From Acidilutibacter cellobiosedens (GTDB taxonomy: Bacteria; Bacillota; Clostridia; Tissierellales; Acidilutibacteraceae): a stretch of 64,000 nucleotides of DNA. The DNA is taken from contig NZ_CP035282.1 in NCBI RefSeq assembly GCF_004103715.1, positions 62,001 to 126,000 of the forward strand. Direction: 5' to 3'. The position numbers and the translations under genes are program-made. The notes beneath the pieces are model-generated. The model was not told the origin of the DNA and searched no databases. It saw only the letters and a program-made list of their open reading frames with translations. Of this stretch, positions 16,880 through 25,209 are shown piece by piece. The first letter of the stretch is position 1, and each line of letters begins with the position of its first letter.

Positions 16880-17374
16880 ATGGTAAGTAAAACTGATGCC
16901 ATTGAGATAATAACATACGCTGAAGAAAATGGAATTAACATATGGATTGATGGCGGTTGGGGAGTAGATGCATTATTAGAAAAAGAAACAAGAGCACACA
17001 ACGACATTGATATATTTGTGGAAGAAAGTAATAGTAAAAAGTTTGTTGAGATATTAAAAGAAAAAGCTTTTGTTGAAGTTACAGAAGCATATACCACCAC
17101 ATCTCACACGGTTTGGAAGGATACTAAAGATAGGATAATTGACCTTCATATATTTAAGTTCAACGAACAAGGATACATTGTTTTTGAAGGAGAAGCATAT
17201 CCTCCAAAAGTATTTAGTGGTATTGGGAAAATAGGCGATAAAATGGTCAGATGTATTGATGCTGAAAATCAAGTGTTATTTCATCTGGGCTATGAGCATG
17301 ATGAAAATGATATACATGATGTAAAACTATTGTGCGAGAGATTTAATATTCCTGTTCCGAGTGAATACAAGTAA
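16880..17374 (+). CDS. lnu: Lincosamide nucleotidyltransferase, Lnu(A)/(C)/(P) group
   Basis: A 164-residue small nucleotidyltransferase, the exact length of Lnu(C)-type enzymes. It has the IWIDGGWGVDALL motif, HNDIDIFVEE (metal-binding Asp pair), TTSHTVWKDTKDRIIDLH and the C-terminal FHLGYEHDENDIHDVKLLCE. The family transfers a nucleotide to lincomycin or clindamycin and so inactivates it. The gene is clearly AT-richer than the transfer genes around it, has its own likely TATAAT at 16812-16817, and is bounded by terminators. No insertion sequence flanks it. The allele cannot be named without comparison. Confidence 0.85.
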   Translation: MVSKTDAIEIITYAEENGINIWIDGGWGVDALLEKETRAHNDIDIFVEESNSKKFVEILKEKAFVEVTEAYTTTSHTVWKDTKDRIIDLHIFKFNEQGYIVFEGEAYPPKVFSGIGKIGDKMVRCIDAENQVLFHLGYEHDENDIHDVKLLCERFNIPVPSEYK

Positions 17375-17423
17375 CTGACAAATCCCAATTTGTCGAATAT
17401 CTAACATAATTGTTTTCAATCCT

Positions 17424-17460
17424 AAGAGCGATCATTTACCACGTGGTCGCTCTTTTCTTT
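17424..17460 (+). terminator. Intrinsic terminator before relaxase gene
   Basis: An 11-bp stem AAGAGCGATCA (17424-17434) with TGGTCGCTCTT (17444-17454, one G-T pair), then TTCTTTT. It follows lnu and stands 30 bases before the relaxase start. Confidence 0.7.
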
Positions 17461-17489
17461 TACCCAAAACGCAGAAAGGAGGCGTTGCT

Positions 17490-20072
17490 ATGCCGAAAAT
17501 CATCTTCACCTCGCAATATATGCGGAATGCCCCGCCAGCCCAGCTTGAAAATTATGTGAAGTACATCGGAACCCGTGAGGGTGTTGAAAAGATTGATGAA
17601 AGCAAGCGGCTGCTTCCTGCTACCGTAAAGCAACAGCAGCTTATCAACCAGCTACTCCATGACATTCCTTCTGCCAAAGATATGCTGGAGTACGCTGATT
17701 ACTGTGAGAACCCCACCATCGGCAATGCTACCGAATTCATCTCCCTTGCCTTGGAACAGAATCTCAACCTCATCGGTAAGCGGGAAAATTATGTGGAGTA
17801 CATTGCTGGCCGTCCCCGTGTGGAGCGAATCGGTGAACATGGCCTGTTTACCGATGCAGGCGTTCCGGTGGTGCTGGCTCAGGTGCATGAGGATGTATGC
17901 AATCACAAAGGCGCTGTCTGGACTCATGTCATCAGCCTGCGCCGGGAGGATGCCGCAAGGCTCGGATATGACAGCGGTAAGCAATGGCGGGATTTACTCC
18001 GCAGCAAAAAAGCGATGCTCTGCAAACATATGAAAATCGACAGTGAGAATCTGCGATGGTATGCTGCCTTTCACAATGAAAGCCACCATCCCCATGTGCA
18101 TCTCATGGTTTACTCCGCCAAGGACAATGACGGTTTCCTTACCGAGCCTGCTATCGAAGCCATGCGCTCAGAGCTGGCGCATGATATTTTCCGTCAGGAC
18201 TTCGCTCATATTTATGAGCATAAAAACGAAGCCAGAACCCAGCTCAAGAAAGGTGCCGCTGTAGTGATGGCCGAGCTACTTTCGCAGGTGCAGGATCGTG
18301 TCTGTGAAAACAAAGTCATCGAAGCGGATCTACTGCTGTTGGCTCGGCGGCTTCAAAATACAGGGGGCAAAAAGGTGTATGGCTACCTCAAGGCAGATGT
18401 GAAAGCTATTATTGATCGCATTGTAGATGAGCTTGCCAAGGAGGAACGGATCGATAAGCTATATCGAGCATGGAACGATTGGCAGAATGAAATCCTCAAG
18501 ACTTACATGAATAAGCTGCCGCCCCTTCCTCCGCTTTCTCAGCAGAAACAATTTAAGAGCATTAAAAATATGGTGATTGCTGAAGCGTTAAAGCTGGGTA
18601 ATCACCATTTCTCATTTGAGGATGAATCCGTACCGGAACCGGAGATGTCTGAGCCTGCGGATGTTTATCCGGATGATACTTTTATGGAGCCTTCCGATGT
18701 GGTCTTTCATGCCAAATGGAACGAGCAATATAAGCTGGCAAGAAAATATCTCTACGGCAGCGAGGATGTGCCGCAGGATTTTAATGAGGCGTATCGGCTG
18801 TTCATTCTTGAAGCAGAATTTAGAAATGCTCTGGCCATGCATGACCTCGGCAGGATGTTCGCCGATGGCTTAGGCCGTGAGATTGATTTACAGTCCGCAC
18901 ACGCATGGTATGAAAAAGCGCTGGCCGCCTTTTTATCCGAAGAGAAAGAAAAGCCCACCTATCTGGAATACCTCATCGGCAAAATGTACGCCACCGGTCT
19001 TGGAACTGAGCAGGACTATGGGCAGGCGGCCTCATGGTTTCAGGAGGCTGTAGAGAAAAATCATAAATACGCCCAATATTCTCTTGGCTGTTTGCATTAC
19101 CGTGGTCAGGGTGTTGTGCAGGATTATACAGAAGCACTCCGCCTCTATACCCTCTCTGCCAATCAGGGAAATCCCTATGCGGATTACGAGCTTGCCAAGA
19201 TGTATCGTGATGGTGTCGGTACGCCGGTGGATACCGCTATATCCGATCAGCGTTTCAAAGCTGCTTTTTCCGGATTTTATCGTTTGGAAAAAGATAGCCA
19301 CGATGATAAACTGCAATACCGCCTCGGTCAGATGCTTTACACCGGAACCGGTACGGATAAGAATATGCGGGTGGCGGTTTCCTATCTGGAAAAATCGGCG
19401 CAGCTTGGAAATGTGAATGCCCAATATCTGCTGGGCAAGGTGTGTCTGGAAAACGGTATTGGCAATCCGGCACAGGCGGTGACATGGATGACCAAGGCAG
19501 CAGAGGCTGGGAATTCCGGAGCGCAATATGCGCTTGGTAAGCTGTACCGGGATGGTACTCATGTGGAGAAAGATATTCCAAAAGCGGTGGCGATGTTTAC
19601 TGCTGCCGCAGAACAGAAAAATGAGTACGCCGCCTATCAGCTTGGCAAGCTCTATCTTCTTGGTGAAGATGTTCCCAAGGATATGGGAGCCGCCATCCGC
19701 TGGCTTATCGCTTCCGCTGAACAGGGAAACCAGTTTGCACAGTATGCCCTTGGCAAGCTGTATTTTTATGATGGGGATGTTCTCCGTGATAAGGAAAAGA
19801 GTCTTTACTGGCTGAGGCTGTCTGCGGCGCAGGGCAATGTTTATGCGCAGTATCTGATTGACAACATCAACAGCTATCGCAATCCATCGGTGCTACTGGC
19901 CGCCACCCGGCTGATGCATCGGCTGGAAAATCTGTTCTGGGAGGATTACCGTAGAACCGTAGGAATCACAGCCGGTCATATCGACCGCAAGCGCAGACGG
20001 AAGCTGCAGGAGAAAAAGCAGGCGCAGGGTCACAAGCGTGACGATCATGAGCCGCAGCAAATTCATTTATGA
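17490..20072 (+). CDS. MobP3-type relaxase with C-terminal Sel1 repeats
   Basis: An 860-residue relaxase that would nick oriT, stay bound to the 5' end and pilot the strand. The catalytic half (1-300) starts PKIIFTSQYMRNAPPAQLEN and carries the three-histidine HUH motif in HHPHVHLMVY (residues 199-207), preceded by VWTHVISLRREDA. From about 430 to 800 there are roughly ten Sel1/TPR-type repeats (patterns such as AQYALGKLYRDG and YELAKMYRDGVG), unusual for a relaxase but seen in this MobP3 group. The tail is basic. AAAGGAGG precedes ATG 17490. It ends just before the primase-like gene. Confidence 0.88.
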   Translation: MPKIIFTSQYMRNAPPAQLENYVKYIGTREGVEKIDESKRLLPATVKQQQLINQLLHDIPSAKDMLEYADYCENPTIGNATEFISLALEQNLNLIGKRENYVEYIAGRPRVERIGEHGLFTDAGVPVVLAQVHEDVCNHKGAVWTHVISLRREDAARLGYDSGKQWRDLLRSKKAMLCKHMKIDSENLRWYAAFHNESHHPHVHLMVYSAKDNDGFLTEPAIEAMRSELAHDIFRQDFAHIYEHKNEARTQLKKGAAVVMAELLSQVQDRVCENKVIEADLLLLARRLQNTGGKKVYGYLKADVKAIIDRIVDELAKEERIDKLYRAWNDWQNEILKTYMNKLPPLPPLSQQKQFKSIKNMVIAEALKLGNHHFSFEDESVPEPEMSEPADVYPDDTFMEPSDVVFHAKWNEQYKLARKYLYGSEDVPQDFNEAYRLFILEAEFRNALAMHDLGRMFADGLGREIDLQSAHAWYEKALAAFLSEEKEKPTYLEYLIGKMYATGLGTEQDYGQAASWFQEAVEKNHKYAQYSLGCLHYRGQGVVQDYTEALRLYTLSANQGNPYADYELAKMYRDGVGTPVDTAISDQRFKAAFSGFYRLEKDSHDDKLQYRLGQMLYTGTGTDKNMRVAVSYLEKSAQLGNVNAQYLLGKVCLENGIGNPAQAVTWMTKAAEAGNSGAQYALGKLYRDGTHVEKDIPKAVAMFTAAAEQKNEYAAYQLGKLYLLGEDVPKDMGAAIRWLIASAEQGNQFAQYALGKLYFYDGDVLRDKEKSLYWLRLSAAQGNVYAQYLIDNINSYRNPSVLLAATRLMHRLENLFWEDYRRTVGITAGHIDRKRRRKLQEKKQAQGHKRDDHEPQQIHL

Positions 20073-20086
20073 TGGGAGGTTTTTTT

Positions 20087-21490
20087 GTGTCAGGCTATAT
20101 CTATTTTACAGGTGAGCAAAAGGAACGAGCCAACTCCGTGGATCTGGTGGACTTTCTCCAGAGGCAGGGTGAAAAACTCCTGCCCTCCGGCAGAGATAAA
20201 CGGCTGGCCAGAGATCGTAGTATTACTGTCCGTGGAAACCGCTGGTACGATCACTCCGCTCAGGAGGGTAGCTATGCTATCGATCTTGTCAAACGGCTAT
20301 ACAACCTATCTTTTCCGGAGGCGGTCAGCCTGCTGCTGGGTGGTGAGCAAGGTGTGGAATACCGGCAGCACAGCAAAAGCAGTGAGTCAGAACAGCGAAA
20401 GCCGTTCGTTTTGCCGCTAGCGCATACCGATATGCGCCGGGTATTTGCTTATCTCATCAAGCAGCGCTGCATCAGCCGGGAGGTGCTGTCTGAGTTTGCC
20501 AGAGAAAGGCTGCTGTTTGAGGATGCCGAATACCACAATGCCGTGTTTGTGGGCTTCGATGAAAAAGGCATTGCCCGTCATGCCCATAAGAAAAGTACGG
20601 CGACCGGCAGCAGCTTTCGCATCAATGTAGAGGGCAGCAATCCGGTCTACAGTTTTCATTATATTTCTAAAAATCCCTATCCCCATACGCTGTTTGTTTT
20701 TGAAGCGCCAATTGATTTGCTGTCATACATCAGCCTACATCCGCAGAACTGGAAGAATGCCAGCTATGTGGCGTTAAACGGTGTGTCGGAACAGCCTATC
20801 CTGAATCTGCTGAAGTTGTATCCGCAACTTGACCATGTGATTCTATGTCTCGATCATGATGCGGCAGGTATTGAGGCTACTGAGCGCATCTATGATATTT
20901 TAATGGAACATGGGCAGTTTGCAGTAGGTCAGGCGCAATCCAAATATAAAGACTGGAATGAGGATTTGAAAGCACAGCACGGTTTCACACCCATTCCTGC
21001 TGAGGAACATCCGCAACTGTTACTTCGTGATGAGCTATGTGAAGAAATTAGTAAATTCACATGGGAATATCAAGGTACCGACTGCTCCGTTGATGTGTTT
21101 CGGAAAACACTGCAAAACTGCCGAGGCAATCCACAGCAGAGGAAAAATGCACTGGTGGAACTGGCTGGTCTCTCTGTGCTGGCTGCTGCCAAGGAATACA
21201 AGCGCATCAGTTACTGCCGGGATTTGTCTACAGTGGAAAGCAGATTAAAATACAGCTTCAAAGCCTATCAAAACCGTGGCAGGCTGGAAAACAAACTAAG
21301 CGACATTGGAAACTTTCTGATGCCGCTTTTTTCATGCTCCCAAATAGAAACACAGAGCGAAAAGAAAAGCCGTGGGGAGAGTTTCGAGCAGCTGGCGTCC
21401 GAATGCTTAAAGGGCGCTGTCCTTGCGGAGCTTTCCATTCAGAAGGCGGCAGAAAAGAAACAAAAGCAAGGCGGCTTGTGCTTATCATAG
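20087..21490 (+). CDS. DUF3991/Toprim domain protein (primase-like)
   Basis: A 467-residue DNA-processing protein. The N-terminal DUF3991-like region (SVDLVDFLQRQGEKLLPSG, RGNRWYDHSAQEGSYAIDLV) is that of transfer primases. A Toprim domain follows near residues 200-290, with the acidic motifs VFEAPIDLLS and ILCLDHDAAGIEATERI. Such proteins are thought to prime complementary-strand synthesis of transferred DNA. GGGAGG about 7 bases before GTG 20087 favours that start over the upstream ATG pair that overlaps the relaxase stop. It is in an operon with relaxase and VirD4. Confidence 0.8.
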   Translation: MSGYIYFTGEQKERANSVDLVDFLQRQGEKLLPSGRDKRLARDRSITVRGNRWYDHSAQEGSYAIDLVKRLYNLSFPEAVSLLLGGEQGVEYRQHSKSSESEQRKPFVLPLAHTDMRRVFAYLIKQRCISREVLSEFARERLLFEDAEYHNAVFVGFDEKGIARHAHKKSTATGSSFRINVEGSNPVYSFHYISKNPYPHTLFVFEAPIDLLSYISLHPQNWKNASYVALNGVSEQPILNLLKLYPQLDHVILCLDHDAAGIEATERIYDILMEHGQFAVGQAQSKYKDWNEDLKAQHGFTPIPAEEHPQLLLRDELCEEISKFTWEYQGTDCSVDVFRKTLQNCRGNPQQRKNALVELAGLSVLAAAKEYKRISYCRDLSTVESRLKYSFKAYQNRGRLENKLSDIGNFLMPLFSCSQIETQSEKKSRGESFEQLASECLKGAVLAELSIQKAAEKKQKQGGLCLS

Positions 21491-21514
21491 CCGCCTATCG
21501 GAAAGGAATTCTCT

Positions 21515-23320
21515 ATGCAGACAACACAAATTGTAACCTTAATTGTAATTGGGCTGGGGATGTTTGCTGTCATCGGCTTCATTTCCCTGCTGGCACATTA
21601 CTATACCTTAAACGGTATCAAATCCAAGACCGTAGGTGACGGTCAGCATGGTACCGCCCGTTTTGCCACAGAAAGTGAAATCAAACGGACATACGCCCAT
21701 GTACCCTATAAGCCGGAGAAATGGCGGCGTGGGCAAAATCTGCCCGCCCTGCAGGGGCTTGTGGTGGGCTGCAAGCAGAAAGCAGGCGCTACCACTGCCT
21801 TGATTGATGACGGCGACATTCATTGCCTGATGATCGGTGCTGCCGGTGTAGGTAAAACCGCTAATTTTCTCTACCCCAACATCGAATACGCCTGTGCATC
21901 CGGCATGAGCTTCCTCTGCACCGATACCAAGGGGGATCTGTTCCGCAATTACGCAGGCATTGCAAAGGATTACTACGGCTACAAAATATCGGTGCTGGAT
22001 CTGCGTAACCCCACCCGCTCGGATGGCGATAACATCCTGCAGCTGGTCAACCGCTATATGGATGCCTATATGGAAAATCCGGAGAACCTCGCTTTAAAAG
22101 CCAAGGCTGAGAAGTATGCCAAGATTACCGCCAAGACCATTATCTCCAGCAGCGGCGAGGACTCGGCAAGCTATGGACAAAATGCGTTTTTCTATGATGC
22201 CGCCGAGGGTTTATTGACATCAGTAATCTTACTGATTGCGGAATACTGCCCTCCGGAGAAACGGCACATCATATCGGTGTTTAAGATGATACAGGACTTG
22301 CTGGCTCCCTCGCCAGTGAAGAATAAAAGCCAGTTCCAGCTTCTGATGGATAAGCTTCCGTCTGACCATAAGGCGAAATGGTTTGCGGGAGCCGCATTGA
22401 ATACCGCTGACCAAGCGATGGCTTCTGTACTGTCCACAGCTATGTCAAGGCTCAATGCGTTTCTGGATTCGGAAATGGAGCAAATCCTGTGCTTTGACAG
22501 CTCTCTTGATACGGAAACCTTCTGTAAAGAAAAGTGTGCCATCTTTATCGTACTGCCAGAGGAAGATAATACGAAATATTTTATGGTGTCGCTCTTCCTG
22601 CTGCAGCTCTACCGGGAGATGCTGACAGTCGCTGATGAATACGGCGGCAAGCTCCCCAACCGAGTGATGATATTCGCAGACGAAATCGGAACCATCCCTA
22701 AAATCCAGTCGATGGAGATGATGTTCTCCGCCGGCCGTTCCCGCCGCATCAGCATGGTACCCATCATCCAATCCTTTGCCCAGCTTGAGAAAAACTACAG
22801 CAAGGAGGGTTCCGCTATCATCATCGACAACTGTCAGGATATTCTGTTCGGCGGTTTTGCCCCCAACTCGGAAAGCGCCGATATTCTCTCTAAAGCCCTT
22901 GGCAATAAGACCGTTATGTCCGGTTCCATCAGCAGAGGGAAAAACGATCCAAGTCAGAGCCTGCAGATGATCCAGCGACCGCTGATGACACCGGATGAGC
23001 TGAAAACCCTGCCCAAAGGCAATTTTATTCTGGCCAAGACTGGCTGCTATCCCATGCGCACCAAGCTACCGTTGTTTCTTAAATGGGGCATCCGGTTTGA
23101 AAAGCCCTTTGAGATGGATGAACGAGCCGCCCGAAAGGTTCACTACGCTGACCGCTTCGAGCTGGAGCAGGAAATCCTCCAGCGAGGCTGTGCCTATGAT
23201 GAGGATGCCTTTGCCGAGTTCCCAGAGCCACCCGGTGGCGACCGCAGCGGTGGATCTTTGCATACTCCAGTGCAGGAACATGAGCCGGAGCCTCCTGCCA
23301 TGCCTCTACGTACCGATTAG
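21515..23320 (+). CDS. virD4: VirD4/TraG-type coupling protein
   Basis: A 601-residue coupling ATPase that brings the relaxase-DNA complex to the channel. One or two N-terminal membrane segments (about 5-30), GTARFATESEI typical of Gram-positive TraG proteins, Walker A GAAGVGKT (108-115), TDTKGDLFRNYAG, Walker B VMIFADEIG (about 384-392), and the conserved QSFAQLEKNY block. The length is normal. An AAAGGAA site precedes ATG 21515. With the relaxase and VirB4 it proves that this is a self-transfer module. Confidence 0.92.
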   Translation: MQTTQIVTLIVIGLGMFAVIGFISLLAHYYTLNGIKSKTVGDGQHGTARFATESEIKRTYAHVPYKPEKWRRGQNLPALQGLVVGCKQKAGATTALIDDGDIHCLMIGAAGVGKTANFLYPNIEYACASGMSFLCTDTKGDLFRNYAGIAKDYYGYKISVLDLRNPTRSDGDNILQLVNRYMDAYMENPENLALKAKAEKYAKITAKTIISSSGEDSASYGQNAFFYDAAEGLLTSVILLIAEYCPPEKRHIISVFKMIQDLLAPSPVKNKSQFQLLMDKLPSDHKAKWFAGAALNTADQAMASVLSTAMSRLNAFLDSEMEQILCFDSSLDTETFCKEKCAIFIVLPEEDNTKYFMVSLFLLQLYREMLTVADEYGGKLPNRVMIFADEIGTIPKIQSMEMMFSAGRSRRISMVPIIQSFAQLEKNYSKEGSAIIIDNCQDILFGGFAPNSESADILSKALGNKTVMSGSISRGKNDPSQSLQMIQRPLMTPDELKTLPKGNFILAKTGCYPMRTKLPLFLKWGIRFEKPFEMDERAARKVHYADRFELEQEILQRGCAYDEDAFAEFPEPPGGDRSGGSLHTPVQEHEPEPPAMPLRTD

Positions 23321-23333
23321 GGGGTGTTCGTGA

Positions 23334-23588
23334 TTGAGCTATCTTTCCTCTCTCTACGCTGAAAATGTCCCTCACCGTGCTGTGGTGGTGTACCGCTACC
23401 TGAAAGATCGGGCAAACAAGGACGGAACCTGTTATCCTTCCATAGGTACCATCGCCAATGACCTAAAGCTCTCACGCCGCACGGTGCAAAGAGCCATCGC
23501 TGACCTTGAAAAGACCGGGTACCTGCAAAAAGAACAGCGCTGGCGGGAAAACGGCGGAAAGAGTAGTTTACTGTTTACAGTGAAATGA
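23334..23588 (+). CDS. Small winged-helix (helix-turn-helix) protein
   Basis: An 84-residue DNA-binding protein of the HTH_36/DnaD-like replication-initiator group: VVVYRYLKDRANKDGTCYP, then the helix-turn-helix SIGTIANDLKLSRRTVQRAIADLE and a wing (GYLQKEQRWRENGGKSS). The TTG 23334 start has an AGGGGG site about 9 bases upstream. It could regulate the transfer genes or assist replication of the excised form. It is the last gene of the relaxase-virD4 unit and directly precedes oriT candidate B. Confidence 0.65.
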   Translation: MSYLSSLYAENVPHRAVVVYRYLKDRANKDGTCYPSIGTIANDLKLSRRTVQRAIADLEKTGYLQKEQRWRENGGKSSLLFTVK

Positions 23589-23592
23589 AAAA

Positions 23593-23649
23593 ACACATAC
23601 CTTGCCACCAAGGGAGTAGTGCGCCCTGTTGGCGGCATATGGTATGTGT
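23593..23649. other. Candidate oriT B: inverted repeat around AGTGCGCCCT
   Basis: An outer repeat ACACATACC (23593-23601) pairs with GGTATGTGT (23641-23649). An inner imperfect stem (TGCC-A-CCAA with TTGG-C-GGCA) encloses GGGAGTAGTGCGCCCTG. The ten bases AGTGCGCCCT equal the core of the nic region known from IncQ/pIP501-like origins of transfer. The site lies in a gene-free gap (23589-23762) just after the relaxase-primase-virD4 operon. Family knowledge plus structure suggest oriT, but the MobP3 relaxase need not use this nic type. Confidence 0.45.
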
Positions 23650-23762
23650 CATCATGACCTATGCAGTGAACCTTTCACTCTAAGGATTTCTTTAAACACA
23701 GAGAAAGAACAATATTGGGATAGAGATAACAATGACCATCCTTCCGAAAAGAAGATGGTCAC

Positions 23763-24086
23763 TTACTTTGACTCCAGCATTGCTTTCGCCGTTGCGGTTA
23801 TGATTTTAAGATCACGTTCATCGCATTGGGAGAGTAGCCGCATCAGCTGTTCTTTTTCATTCTCTGTATGTGGGTTTTTCGGGTAGAAAATATTGTCTGC
23901 AGGGATGTTCAGCACAAGAATGAGTTTACATAGCACCTCAAAGCTGGGCTGTTTATGTTCATTTTCCAGTGCCATGATATACCGACCCGTCACCCCGATC
24001 CGTTCGGCAAGCTCATCCTGTGTAAGATTGGCTGCTATTCTGGCCTGTTTGATGGTTGCTCCCAAATTATTTAGAATAATATTCAC
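23763..24086 (-). CDS. XRE-family transcriptional repressor
   Basis: A 107-residue regulator with an N-terminal XRE helix-turn-helix (LGATIKQARIAANLTQDELAERI, VTGRYIMALENEHKQPS) and a short helical dimerisation tail. It is divergent from the mini-HTH gene at 24249 across a region with near-palindromic TCGTTT/ACGA sites, one inside a promoter spacer. That arrangement is typical of a CI-like switch keeping the element quiet. GGAGG precedes GTG 24086. Confidence 0.8.
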   Translation of the reverse strand: MNIILNNLGATIKQARIAANLTQDELAERIGVTGRYIMALENEHKQPSFEVLCKLILVLNIPADNIFYPKNPHTENEKEQLMRLLSQCDERDLKIITATAKAMLESK

Positions 24087-24147
24087 TTAACGTTCACCTC
24101 CTACACCATTTTACAGTTCGGGTAAAGAAAGCGGAACGTTTTGATAG

Positions 24148-24220
24148 TTCTCGTTTTATACGAACAATAATAGAATATTAACATTTTTATCTTGATTTTC
24201 TTCGTTTAAACGAATACAAT
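24148..24220 (+). promoter_or_regulatory. Divergent control region with repressor-type palindromes
   Basis: TTGATT (24192-24197), a 17-base spacer and TACAAT (24215-24220) form a promoter for the rightward gene. The spacer contains the perfect palindrome TTCGTTTAAACGAA (24201-24214). A related dyad, TCGTTTTATACGA, lies at 24151-24163. The XRE protein encoded leftward is the natural candidate to bind both. Confidence 0.65.
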
Positions 24221-24248
24221 AAGATATATCATGAAAGGATTTAAGAAT

Positions 24249-24422
24249 ATGGAATACATAACTGTTCGGGAAGCTGCCGAAAAATGGGATATTACAGAGC
24301 GCTGGGTGCAGAAACTCTGTGAAGAAAATAGAGTTAAGGGTGCAGTGCGGTTCAGCCGAGTATGGATGATACCAAAAAACGCGGAAAAGCCCTCTGATGG
24401 GCGGACGAAAGCGAATAAATAA
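24249..24422 (+). CDS. Small excisionase/MerR-type HTH protein, 57 aa
   Basis: A 57-residue protein with a helix-turn-helix of the excisionase/MerR type: ITVREAAEKWDITERWVQKLCEENRV, then GAVRFSRVWMIP. Such proteins act as recombination directionality factors or small activators. AAAGGA lies about 9 bases before ATG 24249. It is a paralogue of the gene at 34601, with the same layout EAAEKW-ITxRxVQxLC and GA-RF-W-IP. It sits immediately before the bacitracin cassette. Confidence 0.7.
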   Translation: MEYITVREAAEKWDITERWVQKLCEENRVKGAVRFSRVWMIPKNAEKPSDGRTKANK

Positions 24423-24436
24423 TAGGAGAATTATAT

Positions 24437-25051
24437 ATGGAATTTAACGAAAAACTACAACAGCTGCGGAAACAGAACGATATGACACAAGAACAGCTTG
24501 CGGAATTATTATATGTATCAAGAACAGCAATCTCGAAATGGGAAAACGGTAAAGGCTACCCAAATATAGAATCGCTAAAAAGTATATCAAAACTATTTTC
24601 GGTATCTATCGATGAATTGTTGTCCGGAGAAGAATTGATTACTCTTGCAGTTAACGAAAACCGTTCAAATATACATAAAATATTTGGTTTGATTAACGCC
24701 GCACTCGACTTGGCAGTTATTGCTTTTATTTTTTTACCGCTTTACGGCAAATCTGACGGTACATACATTCATTCTGTAAACCTTTTTTCATTTACAGACA
24801 CAACACCAATAAATCTTGCAATTTATTGGGCTGTTTTTACTATCATTATCGTATTTGGTATCGCTCAGTTCATATTTAGCTACATTGAAAAAGAAAAATG
24901 GCAAGGACTTTCTGCTAAATTTTCATTTATAATTGAAGCATTTTCTATCTGTTTCTTTGCTGCAGCAAAAGAGCCTTACGTAACTGCACTTTTGTTTATA
25001 CAATTTCTAATAAAAGTGTTGCTTTTGAAAAAAAGCGCCCAGATGAAGTAA
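24437..25051 (+). CDS. bcrR: BcrR-type membrane-bound bacitracin sensor/regulator
   Basis: A 204-residue one-component regulator: N-terminal XRE helix-turn-helix (residues 5-60, MTQEQLAELLYVSRTAISKWENG) and four hydrophobic segments in the C-terminal half (about 85-200). This length and topology are those of enterococcal BcrR, which senses bacitracin in the membrane and activates bcrABD. The ABC transporter and UppP genes follow directly. The GACA-N7-TGTC site in the downstream gap matches the BcrR recognition pattern known from Enterococcus. Confidence 0.8.
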   Translation: MEFNEKLQQLRKQNDMTQEQLAELLYVSRTAISKWENGKGYPNIESLKSISKLFSVSIDELLSGEELITLAVNENRSNIHKIFGLINAALDLAVIAFIFLPLYGKSDGTYIHSVNLFSFTDTTPINLAIYWAVFTIIIVFGIAQFIFSYIEKEKWQGLSAKFSFIIEAFSICFFAAAKEPYVTALLFIQFLIKVLLLKKSAQMK

Positions 25052-25074
25052 AAAAGTTATAAACCCTTGAAAAT

Positions 25075-25108
25075 AAGCCTTTGACACGAAAAGTGTCAGG
25101 GCTTTTTT
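25075..25108 (+). promoter_or_regulatory. GACA-N7-TGTC dyad (BcrR-like site) and terminator-like stem
   Basis: GACA (25083-25086), seven bases, TGTC (25094-25097): the BcrR operator pattern, overlapping TTGACA at 25081-25086. The same bases are the upper stem of a hairpin AGCCT-TGACAC/GTGTCA-GGGCT followed by a T-run to 25108. The dyad may serve as operator, as terminator of bcrR, or as both. Confidence 0.6.
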
Positions 25109-25209
25109 CTGTTGTGATGATAGGTTTCTTGGCTCTTTCCGCATTTGACCGGATAATAAAATTGCAGTCTGGCATAGACAGCAATAAATAAAAAGAAGGG
25201 AAGATGTGT

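Noticed and set aside
16738-17460. Insertion sequence carrying the lnu gene
   Set aside because: No transposase and no terminal inverted repeats or target duplications were found around the gene.
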